DNA of 64,000 nt, taken from Gallaecimonas xiamenensis 3-C-1 (GTDB lineage Bacteria > Pseudomonadota > Gammaproteobacteria > Enterobacterales > Gallaecimonadaceae). The position numbers were made by a program, and so were the translations under genes. The stretch covers positions 1 to 64,000 of the forward strand of contig NZ_AMRI01000020.1 in the NCBI RefSeq assembly GCF_000299915.1, in the 5' to 3' direction. The notes under the pieces were generated by a model. That model did not search any database and was not told the DNA's origin. It saw nothing but the letters and a program-made list of their open reading frames with translations. Positions 7,846 to 17,349 of this stretch are shown here, in pieces (position 1 is the stretch's first letter; each line of letters opens with the position of its first letter).

Positions 7846-8853
7846 ATGAGCAAACAACGCATCACAGTTATCCCTGGCGACGGTATCGGCCCCGATATTA
7901 TCGACTCAGCCCTGAAAGTCCTGGACAAGGCGGGCTGCGACTTTGAATACGACTTTGCCAAGGCCGGCCTTGCCGCTCTGGAAGAAACTGGCGAACTGCT
8001 GCCCCAGGCCACCCTGGACCTGATTGAAAAGAACAAGGTCACCCTCAAGGGCCCTCTGACTACCCCGGTAGGCGGCGGTTTCACCTCCATCAACGTGTCC
8101 TTGCGTAAACAGTTCCAGCTGTACGCCAACGTGCGCCCGGTACTGTCTTTCAAAGGCACCAAGGCCCGTTACGAGAACATCGACATCATCACCGTCCGTG
8201 AAAACACCGAAGGCATGTACTCCGGTGCCGGCCAGGTGGTGAACGAAGAGCGCACCCAGGCCGAAGCCAAGTCCCTCATTACCCGCGACGGCGCCAAGCG
8301 CATCGTCGAATTCGCCTTTGACCTGGCCCGCCGCGAAAACCGCAAAAAAGTCACCGCCGTTCACAAGGCCAACATCCTCAAGACCACCTCCGGCCTGTTC
8401 CTGGAAGTGGCCCGTGAAGTGGCCAAGGACTACAGCGACATCCAGTTCGAAGAGATGATCGTTGATGCCTGCTGCATGAACCTGGTGATGTACCCCGAGC
8501 GTTTCGACGTGATCGTCACCACCAACCTGTTCGGCGACATCGTCTCTGATCTCTGCGCCGGCCTGGTAGGCGGCCTGGGTATGGCTCCTGGCGCCAACAT
8601 CGGTGCCGGCGCGGCCATCTTCGAAGCGGTGCACGGCTCTGCCCCTGACATCGCCGGCAAGAACATCGCCAACCCCAGCTCCGTGATCCTGGCCTCCATC
8701 CAGATGCTCGAGTACCTGGGCATGCAGGACAAGGCCGAGAAGATCCGCAAGGCCCTGACCGAAGTCATCGACTCTGGCGACCGTACCACCCGCGATCTGG
8801 GCGGCACCGGCTCCACCACCGACTTCACCCAGTCCATCCTGGACCGCCTCTAA
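7846..8853 (+). CDS. Isocitrate dehydrogenase, NAD-type (IMDH/ICDH family)
   Basis: A 335-aa beta-decarboxylating dehydrogenase expected to convert isocitrate to 2-oxoglutarate. The start is the family signature ITVIPGDGIGP. TSINVSLRKQFQLYANVRP carries the S-x-N-x-x-LR substrate-binding pattern of isocitrate rather than isopropylmalate enzymes, and VRENTEGMYSG and the Lys in VHKANILK are also conserved. The short length and mitochondrial-like sequence resemble NAD-dependent homo-oligomeric enzymes, unlike the ~416-aa NADP-dependent Icd of E. coli. Cofactor preference is inferred. It is a single-gene unit with its own terminator. Confidence 0.88.
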   Translation: MSKQRITVIPGDGIGPDIIDSALKVLDKAGCDFEYDFAKAGLAALEETGELLPQATLDLIEKNKVTLKGPLTTPVGGGFTSINVSLRKQFQLYANVRPVLSFKGTKARYENIDIITVRENTEGMYSGAGQVVNEERTQAEAKSLITRDGAKRIVEFAFDLARRENRKKVTAVHKANILKTTSGLFLEVAREVAKDYSDIQFEEMIVDACCMNLVMYPERFDVIVTTNLFGDIVSDLCAGLVGGLGMAPGANIGAGAAIFEAVHGSAPDIAGKNIANPSSVILASIQMLEYLGMQDKAEKIRKALTEVIDSGDRTTRDLGGTGSTTDFTQSILDRL

Positions 8854-8875
8854 GCCCCCGGCTTAGCGAAAAAGA

Positions 8876-8897
8876 GGCCCCGACAGGGGCCTTTTTT
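8876..8897 (+). terminator. Terminator after isocitrate dehydrogenase gene
   Basis: GGCCCC (8876-8881), loop GACA, GGGGCC (8886-8891), then six T. Confidence 0.88.
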
Positions 8898-8908
8898 ATG
8901 GGAGCACC

Positions 8909-9601
8909 ATGAACGCCGTATTGGAACTCAAACAGCGCCTCAAGGCCCAAAGCCAGCGGCCTTACCTTGCCCGTGGCCACAAGGTGGTGCGCTGCGAGGG
9001 CTGCGCCTTGGTGCCAGAGTTTTGCCTGTGCCCCCATCGCCGGGTGCTTAAAAGCCGCCTGGAGTTCGGGCTCCTGATGCACCGCAACGAGCCCTTTAAG
9101 CCCAGTAACACCGGCAAGCTTATTTGCGATCTGCTTCCCAGTACCCGCGCCTTTGCCTGGCACCGCACCGAGCCAGACCCGGCGCTCCTTGACTGGCTGG
9201 ACGAGACCACCCGCATCGTCTTTCCCAGCCACTATGTGGCACCGGCGCGCCTGGCGCCGCTGCCAGGTGCCGGCCCGGTCAAGCTCCTGATCCTCGATGC
9301 CACCTGGCCCCAGGCCGCCAAGATGCTGCGCTCCAGCCGCTATCTGGACCCTTATCCGGTCACCGCCATCGACGGCGAGCTGCTGTCGGGCTTTTTGCTG
9401 CGAAACCAGCACCAGGACGGCCACCTGTGCACCGCCGAAGTGGCGGCGCTGCTGCTGGAACAAGCGGGAGAAGGGCTTAACGGCCAGCGCCTTGGCGCCT
9501 GGCTGGCGGCCTTTTCCGCCCATTATCTGGCCGCCAAGCGCCACGGCCTGCCGGGGCCCGAGGTGCTGGCAAAGCTTGAGCAGGTGATGACGCCCCCATA
9601 A
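8909..9601 (+). CDS. tapT: DTW-domain tRNA-uridine aminocarboxypropyltransferase
   Basis: A 230-aa SPOUT-like enzyme expected to add the 3-amino-3-carboxypropyl group to uridine (acp3U) in tRNA using S-adenosylmethionine. Four N-terminal Cys in RCEGCALVPEFCLC form a probable zinc knuckle. The family signature is LDATWPQAAKM, and LRNQHQDGHLCTAEV forms the conserved C-terminal motif. A GGAG ribosome site lies upstream of the ATG. The assignment to the TapT branch rests on overall resemblance to E. coli YfiP; other DTW proteins modify different positions. Confidence 0.82.
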   Translation: MNAVLELKQRLKAQSQRPYLARGHKVVRCEGCALVPEFCLCPHRRVLKSRLEFGLLMHRNEPFKPSNTGKLICDLLPSTRAFAWHRTEPDPALLDWLDETTRIVFPSHYVAPARLAPLPGAGPVKLLILDATWPQAAKMLRSSRYLDPYPVTAIDGELLSGFLLRNQHQDGHLCTAEVAALLLEQAGEGLNGQRLGAWLAAFSAHYLAAKRHGLPGPEVLAKLEQVMTPP

Positions 9602-9628
9602 AAAAGGCTGCCGATGGCAGCCTTTTTT
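9602..9628. terminator. Bidirectional terminator
   Basis: GGCTGCC (9606-9612), loop GAT, GGCAGCC (9616-9622), flanked by A and T runs, between the convergent DTW-domain gene and the outer-membrane factor gene. Confidence 0.88.
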
Positions 9629-11006
9629 AACCTTGGGCCGGAGCCTTCTCGGCGCCGCCCCCCAGGGCCCGGTACAGGGTCATCAGGTTACCGAGCTGGT
9701 TAAAGCGGTTTTGGGCCACCGCCAGTTCGGCGCTGCGCCGGCTGTCCTGCTGGTCCAGGTAGTCCTGCACCCCGGTGGCGCCGGTGCGATAACGCACCTC
9801 GGCGATACGCTCCGCCGCCTTGGCGGCGTCCAGGGCCTCATTGAGGGCCTGGCCCTGGGCCTGGTAACGGGCCCTTGCCGACAGGCTGTCTTCCACTTCC
9901 TTCAAGGCCCCATAGAGGCTTTGGCGAAAACCGGCCACCGCCTGCTGGTACTGGTTTTCGGCGACGCTGATATTGAGGTCACGCTGCTGCCACTGGATAA
10001 AGGGCAAGGCCAGGCCGGCACCCAGGCTGGCAATGGGGTTGTCCAGCACCGTTTTAAGGGCATCGGAGCTGCCCCCCAGGGCCCCGGTCAGGCTCAGGGT
10101 GGGGTAGAAGCTGGTAGCCACCTGGTCCACATTGGCCAGGCTGCTTTTCAGGCGCAGCTCGGCCGCCTGCAGATCGGGCCTGCGCCCCAAGAGATCGGCG
10201 GGCAACCCGGCGGGGACCGCCGGCAAGGAAGACGCCGGCAAGCTGGCAGGCTCGCTCTGGCGCTGCTCTGGGCCCTGGTTAAAGAGCACTGCCAAGGCGG
10301 TGCGGGCCTCGAAGCGCTGCTGGCGCAGCTGGGTCAGGGCGGCTTGCTGGCTGGCCACCGACTGACGGGCCTGGTAACGCTCCAGGGGCGACACGGCGCC
10401 GGCGGCCAGGCGCACTTCCACCAACGACAGGGTCTTTTGGGTATTGGCCAGGGCCGCCTCGGCCACCTTGATGGCGTCATTCAGATAACCCAACTGCCAA
10501 TAGAGCTGGGCGGTGGTAGCCACCAGGCTCAAGGCCGCCGCCTGGCGGTCGTACTCGGTGGCCGCCGCTTCCCAGGCCGCCGCGTCCCGGACGCTGGCCA
10601 GCCGCCCCCAAAGATCCAGCTCGTAAGACAGGCTGACATTGGCCGAATAACTGCTGCTGGCGTCGCCGCCGTCCAAGGGCTTCTGGCGGCTGGCACTAAG
10701 GCCGGCGCTGACATCCGGGGTCAGGTTCAAGTCGGCAATCCCCGACTGCAACTGGGCCTGGCGCACTTTAAGGGCTGCCACCGCCAGGTCGTTGTTGGCC
10801 AGCAGCACCTGGTCGATAAGGGCGCTCAGGGCCGGGTCATTGAAGCTGTCCCACCAGCGCTCGCCGGCCACCATGGCCTTACCGGACAGAGGCTGGCTCC
10901 AATTGGCCGCCAGTTCCACCTGGGGCCGCTGGTAGTCGCTGCGGGCGCAGCCGCCCAGGGCCAGGCTCAAAGCCAGGGCCGATAAAACAAACTTGGCATT
11001 ATTCAC
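9627..11006 (-). CDS. Outer-membrane efflux lipoprotein (NodT/OprM-type TolC family)
   Basis: A 459-aa outer-membrane factor that forms the exit duct of a tripartite pump. The signal peptide ends in lipobox LGGC with Cys20 as the lipidated residue. Two repeats of long amphipathic helices follow, typical of the family; [18 protein letters not shown] is the usual OprM-like signature. It is the last gene of the kinase-regulator-macA-macB unit and overlaps the end of macB by eight bases, so it is the dedicated outer-membrane partner. E. coli MacAB uses the unlinked TolC instead. Confidence 0.92.
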   Translation of the reverse strand: MNNAKFVLSALALSLALGGCARSDYQRPQVELAANWSQPLSGKAMVAGERWWDSFNDPALSALIDQVLLANNDLAVAALKVRQAQLQSGIADLNLTPDVSAGLSASRQKPLDGGDASSSYSANVSLSYELDLWGRLASVRDAAAWEAAATEYDRQAAALSLVATTAQLYWQLGYLNDAIKVAEAALANTQKTLSLVEVRLAAGAVSPLERYQARQSVASQQAALTQLRQQRFEARTALAVLFNQGPEQRQSEPASLPASSLPAVPAGLPADLLGRRPDLQAAELRLKSSLANVDQVATSFYPTLSLTGALGGSSDALKTVLDNPIASLGAGLALPFIQWQQRDLNISVAENQYQQAVAGFRQSLYGALKEVEDSLSARARYQAQGQALNEALDAAKAAERIAEVRYRTGATGVQDYLDQQDSRRSAELAVAQNRFNQLGNLMTLYRALGGGAEKAPAQG

Positions 11007-12939
11007 GGGCCAGGGCCTCTATGGGGTCCAACTTGGCGGCGTTGCGGGCCGGCAGGAACCCGAACACCACCCCGATCAGGGACGAACAGACAAAGGCGCC
11101 GACGATGGACGCCACCGAGAAACTCATGGGCAGGGCGCCGCCACTGGCGTTGGCCAGCAGCCCCAGGCCCAGGGACAGGGCCACCCCTATGCTGCCGCCG
11201 GCCAGGCACACCAGCACCGCTTCGATAAGAAACTGTTGCAGGATGTCGGCCTGGCGAGCGCCCACCGCCATGCGGATACCGATCTCCCGGGTCCGCTCGG
11301 TGACCGACACCAGCATGATGTTCATCACCCCTATGCCCCCCACCACCAGGGAGATGACGGCGATGGACGACACCAGCAGGGTCATGGTGGAGGTGGTCTT
11401 CTGCACCGCCTGCAGGATGCTGTCGGAGCTGCGGGTAAAGAAGTCCTTGCTGCCGTGGCGCTGGCTGAGCAGCTTGGTGATGCCTTCTTCGGCCAGCTTG
11501 CTGGACACCCCGTCCGCTACCCGCACCGTCAGGGAGCTGAAGTAGTGCTGGCTGAGCATGCGGCTCATCACCGCCGTGTAGGGCACGTAGATCTGCAGGT
11601 TCTGGTCGAAGCGAAAGGCGCTGTCCTTGTCTTCGGCCACCCCTATTACCTTGTAGGGCACCTTGCCGAGGATGATCACCTGGCCTATGGGGTCCTGGCC
11701 CTGGGTAAAGAGGGTCTTTTGGGTGTTCTTGTCGATGATCGCCACCTGGGCCAGGCTGCGGATGTCGTCCCGGCCAAGGGCCTGGCCTTGGGCCATGGTC
11801 ATGCCTTCCACCTGGAAGTACTGCTCGGACACCCCCCGCACCGTGGCGCTGGAGTCGACGTTGCCGTAGCGGGCCTTGACGTTGGTAGAGACGTTGGGGG
11901 TGGCACTGTCGATAAAGACCTGGGCCTGCAGGGCTTCGAGATCCGAGGGCACCAGGGTCTGGACGCTGTTGGCAAAACGGTCCCCCCAGCCGGAGCCCGG
12001 GTAGATGTCGATGGTGTTGGTGCCGATGGCGTTGATGTCCTGGATGACCTTTTCCTTGGCCCCCTGCCCCACCGCCACCACGCTCACCACGGCGGTGATG
12101 CCGATGATGATGCCGAGCATGGTCAGCAGGGTGCGCATGCGGTGACTGGCCATGGCCAGGCCGGCCATCTTCAAGGCCTCGCTAAAGCGGCCCCAAAGGC
12201 CGAACCAGCGGCGCTCGGCCTTGGCCTGGTGCTGGGCGGCCTTGGCCGGGGCCGCTTCGTTACGGCGGTCGGCAATGATCTCGCCGTCCTTTATCTCGAT
12301 GATGCGCTCGGCAATGGCCGCCACTTCCATGTCGTGGGTGACGATGATGATGGTCTGGCCCTGCTGGTGCAGCTCCTTGAGGATGGCCAGCACCTCGGCG
12401 CCGCTGTGGCTATCCAGGGCGCCGGTGGGTTCGTCCGCCAAGATCACCTCGCCGCCGTTCATCAGCGCCCGGGCAATACTGACCCGCTGCTGCTGGCCGC
12501 CGGACAGTTGGCCCGGCTTGTGGTGGCTGCGATCCCCCAGGCCCAGGCGCGCCAGCAGGGTCATGGCCCTGGCGGTGCGCTCGGCCTTGGGGGTGCCGGC
12601 GTAAATGGCCGGCATTTCCACGTTGCCGGTGGCGTCCAGGTGCGGCAGCAGGTGGTAGCGCTGGAAGATAAAGCCAAAATACTCCCGGCGCAGGGTGGCC
12701 AGGGCGTCGTTGTCCATCTGCCCCAGATCCTGGCCGGCTACCTTGTATTGGCCCCGGCTGGGTTTGTCCAGGCAGCCGAGGATGTTCATCAGGGTGGACT
12801 TGCCGGAGCCGGACTGGCCGACGATGGCCACCATTTCCCCGGCTTCGATGCAAAGGTCCACATCTTTGAGCACCGCCACTTCCTCGTCGCCGGAGGGAAA
12901 GCTGCGGGTAATGCCCTTGAGTTCAAGTAAGGCGGCCAT
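10999..12939 (-). CDS. macB: MacB-type ABC exporter, fused ATPase-permease
   Basis: A 646-aa inner-membrane ATPase/permease. The N-terminal ABC domain (about 1-230) has Walker [10 protein letters not shown], signature LSGGQQQRV and Walker [11 protein letters not shown]. It is followed by a first transmembrane helix, a large periplasmic domain, and three C-terminal helices of the FtsX type ([20 protein letters not shown]). This is the full MacB arrangement. It probably exports peptides, lipopeptides, haem precursors or macrolides in mechanotransmission mode. It lies two bases downstream of macA and overlaps the outer-membrane factor gene. Confidence 0.94.
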   Translation of the reverse strand: MAALLELKGITRSFPSGDEEVAVLKDVDLCIEAGEMVAIVGQSGSGKSTLMNILGCLDKPSRGQYKVAGQDLGQMDNDALATLRREYFGFIFQRYHLLPHLDATGNVEMPAIYAGTPKAERTARAMTLLARLGLGDRSHHKPGQLSGGQQQRVSIARALMNGGEVILADEPTGALDSHSGAEVLAILKELHQQGQTIIIVTHDMEVAAIAERIIEIKDGEIIADRRNEAAPAKAAQHQAKAERRWFGLWGRFSEALKMAGLAMASHRMRTLLTMLGIIIGITAVVSVVAVGQGAKEKVIQDINAIGTNTIDIYPGSGWGDRFANSVQTLVPSDLEALQAQVFIDSATPNVSTNVKARYGNVDSSATVRGVSEQYFQVEGMTMAQGQALGRDDIRSLAQVAIIDKNTQKTLFTQGQDPIGQVIILGKVPYKVIGVAEDKDSAFRFDQNLQIYVPYTAVMSRMLSQHYFSSLTVRVADGVSSKLAEEGITKLLSQRHGSKDFFTRSSDSILQAVQKTTSTMTLLVSSIAVISLVVGGIGVMNIMLVSVTERTREIGIRMAVGARQADILQQFLIEAVLVCLAGGSIGVALSLGLGLLANASGGALPMSFSVASIVGAFVCSSLIGVVFGFLPARNAAKLDPIEALARE

Positions 12940-12941
12940 GA

Positions 12942-14135
12942 TCAGAACCCGAAGGGGCCACGGCGACGACGTTCGTCACCTGTGTATTGCAGGGCGTTGT
13001 CCCCCACCACCAGTTTGTCCCCCAGGCTAAGGCCGGAAAGCACCTGGACATTGACGTTGTCCCTTACCCCTGTGGTGATCTCCCGGCGCTCCGGGCGCCC
13101 CTTGCCCAGCACTGCCACTTCATAGCGGTTCTCCCCCAGGGCCTTGCCCAGTTGGGACACCGGAATGCTGAGGGCGTCTTTGGCTTCGGCCAGCACCACA
13201 TGAACCTGGGCGGTCATGGACAGGCGCAGCCTGTGGCCGGGATTGGGCACATCGAAGAGGCCGTAATAATAGATGGCGGTATTGGAGCTGCTGCTGGAGC
13301 TGCTGCTGGAGCTGCTGGCCGAGTCGGAAACTGTGGTTGGGGCCGGCTCGACGTTGCGCAGGCTGGCATAATAGCGCTGGTCCGGCTCACCCAGGGTGGT
13401 GAAATAGACCTTCTGGCCGGCCTGGACCTTGGTCACGTCCGCCTCGGAGATCTCGGCCTTGACGGTCATGGTGTCCAGGTCCGCCAGGATCAGTATGGTG
13501 GGGGCCGACTGGGCAGACACCACCGTCTGGCCTTCCTTGGTGACCACGGCGATAACGACACCGTCCATAGGGGCGGTGATCTGGGTGTAGCCCAGGTTGG
13601 TTTGGGCCGTGTCCACTTCAATCTCGGCCTGGGCGATTTGGGCGTCCAGTACCTGCAATTCGGCCTGGGTGCTGGACAGTTGGGCCCTGGCTTTTTCCAG
13701 ATCGGCCCTGGAGCCGGCGTCAGCCTGGTTCATGGTCTGCTGGCGTTGGTATTCCAGGCGGTATTGCTCCAACAGCGCTTCTTTGGCGCGCTTTTGCGCC
13801 TTGGTGCTGTTGAGGGTGGCCTGGGCCTTTTTCAGGTCGTTCTGCTGCAGCCTGGGGTCAATCTCGGCCAGCAACTGGCCCTTTTTGACGCTGTCTCCCA
13901 GATCCACTTTCAAGGATTTGATTTGGCCGGACACCTGGGCGCCCACGTCCACCTGCTGGAAGGCCTCCAGGGCGCCGGTGGCCAATACGGCACTTTCGAT
14001 GTCGGCTTTCTTGGCGGCCACGGTCAGAAACTGGGCCTTGGGCTTGGCCGGGGCCAACAGCCACCAGGCCAGGCCCCCTACCACCACCAGGGCCAGGCCC
14101 AGGGCGATCCACTTGCGTAAAGCAGGCTTGCTCAT
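12942..14135 (-). CDS. macA: MacA-type periplasmic membrane-fusion protein
   Basis: A 397-aa adaptor linking MacB to the outer-membrane factor. It has one N-terminal transmembrane helix (about residues 10-28), a lipoyl domain ([23 protein letters not shown] ... [10 protein letters not shown]), a long coiled coil between the two halves, then beta-barrel and membrane-proximal domains. A run of about twelve Ser interrupts the beta-barrel region. It is encoded by repeated Ser codons around 13285-13320 and looks like a lineage-specific linker. The gene lies 105 bp downstream of the response-regulator gene, a gap containing three 9-bp repeats. Confidence 0.93.
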   Translation of the reverse strand: MSKPALRKWIALGLALVVVGGLAWWLLAPAKPKAQFLTVAAKKADIESAVLATGALEAFQQVDVGAQVSGQIKSLKVDLGDSVKKGQLLAEIDPRLQQNDLKKAQATLNSTKAQKRAKEALLEQYRLEYQRQQTMNQADAGSRADLEKARAQLSSTQAELQVLDAQIAQAEIEVDTAQTNLGYTQITAPMDGVVIAVVTKEGQTVVSAQSAPTILILADLDTMTVKAEISEADVTKVQAGQKVYFTTLGEPDQRYYASLRNVEPAPTTVSDSASSSSSSSSSSSNTAIYYYGLFDVPNPGHRLRLSMTAQVHVVLAEAKDALSIPVSQLGKALGENRYEVAVLGKGRPERREITTGVRDNVNVQVLSGLSLGDKLVVGDNALQYTGDERRRRGPFGF

Positions 14136-14207
14136 CGTTGCTTCCGATCTGAAAAATGCTATGTCTGGACCTAGTTAACCATGACAAAGGCGTTGAATTC
14201 CCTTTCT

Positions 14208-14234
14208 TTTAACAACTTTACAGTCTTTACAAAG
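14208..14234. promoter_or_regulatory. Three imperfect 9-bp direct repeats upstream of macA
   Basis: TTTAACAAC, TTTACAGTC and TTTACAAAG are directly adjacent in the gap between the response-regulator stop and the macA start. This is a possible binding site for the OmpR-type regulator, or a second promoter for macA. The pattern is visible; the function is inferred. Confidence 0.35.
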
Positions 14235-14240
14235 CGCCCT

Positions 14241-14915
14241 CTAGCGCAACTGTTCGTACTTGTAACCAACCCCATACACAGACTGAATAAGCTCGTGTTC
14301 CGGCATCAGATCCTTGAGCTTTTTACGCAGCTTCTTGACGTGGCTGTCGACGGTACGCTCCGCCACCACCCGGTAATCCCGGTACATGGCGTTCATCAGC
14401 TGGCCACGGGAATAAATGCGCCCCGGCTGCTGGTAGAGGATGCGCAGCAACTCAAACTCCACCTTGGTCAGGGCGATGGCGCTTTGGCCATGCCGCACCT
14501 GGTAGCTGTGGTTGTCCAGCACCACTCGGTCGCAATGCCACTGGCCCTGGGTGCGGCGCAGCAGGCCCCTGGCCCTGGCCACCACCTCCCGGGGGCTGAA
14601 GGGTTTGCAGACATAATCGTCGGCCTGCAATTCCAGCCCCAGCAACCGGTCCACCTCGTCGGTACGGGCGCTCAGCATCATGATCGGCACCATGGACAAG
14701 GCACGGATGCGCCGGCACACCTCCAGGCCGTCGACCCCCGGCAGCATCAGGTCCAGCAGCACCAGGTCAAACTCCTGCTCCATAAAGCAGGTCATGACGG
14801 TATCGCCCCTGTCCAGGTGCACGCAGTCAAAACCGGCGGCCTGGAAGTACTCCATCAGCAACGCCGCTATCTTCAGTTCGTCCTCGACGATAAGGACCTT
14901 TTTATTCGTCTCCAT
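14241..14915 (-). CDS. OmpR/BaeR-type response regulator
   Basis: A 224-aa two-domain regulator. The receiver has acidic residues Glu11/Asp12, phospho-acceptor Asp55 (LVLLDLMLPG) and Lys104 (CKPFSPRE). A C-terminal winged helix with the RTVDSHVKKLRKKL recognition helix and GVGYKY wing follows. The stretch DRLLGLELQADDYVCKPFSPREVVAR is very close to E. coli BaeR. Its start overlaps the end of the sensor-kinase gene by 14 bases. Given the position, it probably controls the macA-macB-outer-membrane-factor genes downstream. Confidence 0.92.
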   Translation of the reverse strand: METNKKVLIVEDELKIAALLMEYFQAAGFDCVHLDRGDTVMTCFMEQEFDLVLLDLMLPGVDGLEVCRRIRALSMVPIMMLSARTDEVDRLLGLELQADDYVCKPFSPREVVARARGLLRRTQGQWHCDRVVLDNHSYQVRHGQSAIALTKVEFELLRILYQQPGRIYSRGQLMNAMYRDYRVVAERTVDSHVKKLRKKLKDLMPEHELIQSVYGVGYKYEQLR

Positions 14916-16464
14916 TTTGTTCTTCCTGTGGCATGCGGATGATCCAAGACAGGCCGCCCAGGGCGCTGTGCTGCGCCTGCATCAGCCCCCCATGGGCCTG
15001 GACTATGGCTTCGGCGATGGCCAGACCAAGGCCAGAGCCACCACTGCCCTTGTTGCGGGAGCGTTCGTCCCGGTAGAGCCTTTCGGTCAAGCGGCTCAAG
15101 GAGGCCTCGCTGACCCCTGGGCTGGAATCGGCCCAATGCAACAGCACCTCACCGCCGCTGGCGGCCAGCTCGATGTGCAGCTTGCCGGGGCTGTCGGTGT
15201 AGGCCAGGGTGTTTTTCATCAGGTTGTCCAGCAGCCGCGACAGGTAGCCGCTGTCTCCCAGCACCCAGAGGTTGTTCTTGATGTTGACCGACAGCCGCAG
15301 TCCCTTGCGACTCAGGCCGGCGGCATAAAGTTCCAGGTTGCGCCACAGCATCTGCGACAGGTCCAGCGGTTTGAACTGGTAGTTGACTGCGCCCATCTCC
15401 GATACCGTCAGCACGTGCAGATCGTCCACCAGCCGCACCAGTTGGTTCACCTCACAGATAAGGGAAGACAGGCTTTGGGGTGTCCAAGTGCGGATGCCGT
15501 CCTGGTGAGCCTCAAGCTCCCCCTTGAGCACCGACAGGGGGGTGCGCAGGTCATGGCTGATGTCCGCTATCCATTGCTGGCGGGCCTCACGGTTTTGCTG
15601 CAAGGTGTCGGAAAGGCGGTTGAAATCACGGGCCAGGCGGGCAAATTCGTCGCGGCCAGCCACCTCTACCCGGACGTTGCTCTCCCCCTGGGTCAGGGCC
15701 CGGGTGCCGTCCGCCAGCCGCTGTACCGGGCTGCCGAACCAGCGGGCCAGCACTATGGCCACCCCCACCGTCAGCACCATGGCCACCACCAACACCACCA
15801 GGTAGCCCCAGAGCTGTTGCTGTTTGAAGGCCCGCACTATGCTCTGGCCCAGCATGGTGCGCGGCACATAGCCCAGGTAGCCCACCAGTTGCTCGCCGGC
15901 CATGATGGCCTTGTACTGGATATGGCTGCTGGCCCGGGGCGGTCCTGCCACCCGGTCGCCGTCGGCGTCAAAGACGTAAACCATGGGGGACAGCAGGGAA
16001 CCGCTGTCCTCTTCGCCGCCCACCGGCGGCATGGGCATGGGGTGTGGGGGCGCCGGCCGAAATTCCCAGTCCAACAGCGGTTTGCCGCCGTTGAAGTGGG
16101 CCTGGCCGTCGTCAAATTTCATGGTCAGGCCCCGCTCGGTGTTCTGGCAGACGGGACCGGGAGCGGTGCCTTCCAGCAGGTAGCGCTGGATCAGCGAAAA
16201 GACAAAACAGCGGTCGTCGTAAAGCCATTGCCAACTGTTACCGTGGCTTTGATAGGCGTCGCCCAGGGACTGGACTATGGGGGTCAGGCGCTGCTCTTCC
16301 ACCGATGCCTGATAGGTTTCCAGGCCCCGGTCAAAAACCCAGGCGGTGGCCAGCATGGCCGCGATCAGCACGGCGATTTGCATGGTGGCGATGGCCAGCA
16401 GCAGCTTGCCTTTGATACTGCTCAGCAAGGTAGGCAGGTCCTTTGAAGGTGGTCTTAAGGACAT
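14902..16464 (-). CDS. BaeS-like sensor histidine kinase
   Basis: A 520-aa membrane kinase with two transmembrane helices. A periplasmic sensor region of roughly 130-140 residues is followed by HAMP, HisKA (H-box DISHDLRTPLSVLKGELEAH) and HATPase domains (N-box DNLMKN, G-box GSGGSGLGLAIAEAI). The periplasmic part contains APPHPMPMPPVGGEED, a Pro/Met/His-rich stretch that may bind metal. The ATG at 16464 is preferred because AAGGTG lies upstream; a TTG at 16482 is an alternative. It is the first gene of the five-gene pump operon and divergent from flgH. Confidence 0.9.
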   Translation of the reverse strand: MSLRPPSKDLPTLLSSIKGKLLLAIATMQIAVLIAAMLATAWVFDRGLETYQASVEEQRLTPIVQSLGDAYQSHGNSWQWLYDDRCFVFSLIQRYLLEGTAPGPVCQNTERGLTMKFDDGQAHFNGGKPLLDWEFRPAPPHPMPMPPVGGEEDSGSLLSPMVYVFDADGDRVAGPPRASSHIQYKAIMAGEQLVGYLGYVPRTMLGQSIVRAFKQQQLWGYLVVLVVAMVLTVGVAIVLARWFGSPVQRLADGTRALTQGESNVRVEVAGRDEFARLARDFNRLSDTLQQNREARQQWIADISHDLRTPLSVLKGELEAHQDGIRTWTPQSLSSLICEVNQLVRLVDDLHVLTVSEMGAVNYQFKPLDLSQMLWRNLELYAAGLSRKGLRLSVNIKNNLWVLGDSGYLSRLLDNLMKNTLAYTDSPGKLHIELAASGGEVLLHWADSSPGVSEASLSRLTERLYRDERSRNKGSGGSGLGLAIAEAIVQAHGGLMQAQHSALGGLSWIIRMPQEEQNGDE

Positions 16465-16520
16465 TACCAGGGCACCTTGCAAGAAAATGGCAAAAAAGGC
16501 CGCAATCTTTGCGTTGCTTT

Positions 16521-16551
16521 ACACAATGCTTGCACCTGTTCTGCACAATGC
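16521..16551. promoter_or_regulatory. Direct repeat in the kinase/flgH divergent promoter region
   Basis: ACACAATGC (16521-16529) and GCACAATGC (16543-16551) share CACAATGC, 22 bp apart, about two helical turns. This is a possible operator for either divergent unit; no regulator can be named. Confidence 0.3.
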
Positions 16552-16593
16552 CCCCCTAGCCTCCTCCTATCGATAAAAATGGAGAGGCCGGCC

Positions 16594-17349
16594 ATGGCCC
16601 CTTACCTGCTTGCCCTGGGATTATTGCTGCCGCTGTGCCTGGCCGGTTGTGCCAGCGACGGCCCGGCGGCCCCGCCCAAAGGCGCCGAGGCCCGCGCCTT
16701 GCCGGCCCCCGGCACCCCGGTCACCCAACTGGAGGAACCGGACCCGGACGATCCTTATTACGCCGCCCTGGAACCCGAACCTGAACCCCTGGCCGTCGCC
16801 CCCACCGGCTCCCTGTTCAACCCCAACCAGGCCCGCAGCCTCTACGTGGAGCACTCCCATTTTCGGGTGGGAGACATCATCTCGGTGCAACTGGCCGAGT
16901 CCACCAAGGCCACCAAAAAGGGCAGCACCCAGCTCAAGAAAAGCAGCGACTTCAGCCTCGATCCCATAGGGGTACCGGGGGGCAACCTGACCCTGGCCGG
17001 CCGGGAAGTGAACCTGGATCTGAGCCAGGACCAGGAATTCAAAGGAGACGGCAGTGCTAGCCAAAGCAACGATTTCGAAGGGGAACTGACGGTGACGGTG
17101 ATGCGGGTGATGCGCAACGACAACCTGCTGGTGCGGGGGGACAAGTGGCTGCTGATCAACAACGGCAAGGAATACATCCGCCTTACCGGCATTATCCGCG
17201 CCAAGGACATCACTCCCGACAACACGGTGCAGTCCACCAAGATAGCCAATGCCCGCATCGAATATTCCGGCAGCGGCGCCCTGGCCAACAGCCAGCGCCT
17301 GGGCTGGCTCACCGACAAGCTCAACAACCCCAGCGTATGGCCCTTCTGA
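16594..17349 (+). CDS. flgH: Flagellar L-ring lipoprotein FlgH
   Basis: A 251-aa outer-membrane lipoprotein forming the L ring around the flagellar rod. The signal peptide MAPYLLALGLLLPLCLAGC ends in a lipobox with Cys19. The conserved core HFRVGDIISVQLAESTKATK and the C-terminal IRAKDITPDNTVQSTKIANARIEYSG are classic FlgH. A GGAGAGG ribosome site seven bases upstream supports the ATG at 16594. FlgH normally lies between flgG and flgI; here it leads a separate group with flgP and flgT, with no rod or hook genes in the window. TGATG overlap with the next gene indicates one operon. Confidence 0.93.
   Translation: MAPYLLALGLLLPLCLAGCASDGPAAPPKGAEARALPAPGTPVTQLEEPDPDDPYYAALEPEPEPLAVAPTGSLFNPNQARSLYVEHSHFRVGDIISVQLAESTKATKKGSTQLKKSSDFSLDPIGVPGGNLTLAGREVNLDLSQDQEFKGDGSASQSNDFEGELTVTVMRVMRNDNLLVRGDKWLLINNGKEYIRLTGIIRAKDITPDNTVQSTKIANARIEYSGSGALANSQRLGWLTDKLNNPSVWPF

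Noticed and set aside
10993..12930. Long plus-strand open frame opposite macB
   Set aside because: The translation is low-complexity His/Gly/Gln-rich with no recognisable fold, while the minus strand encodes a complete MacB.
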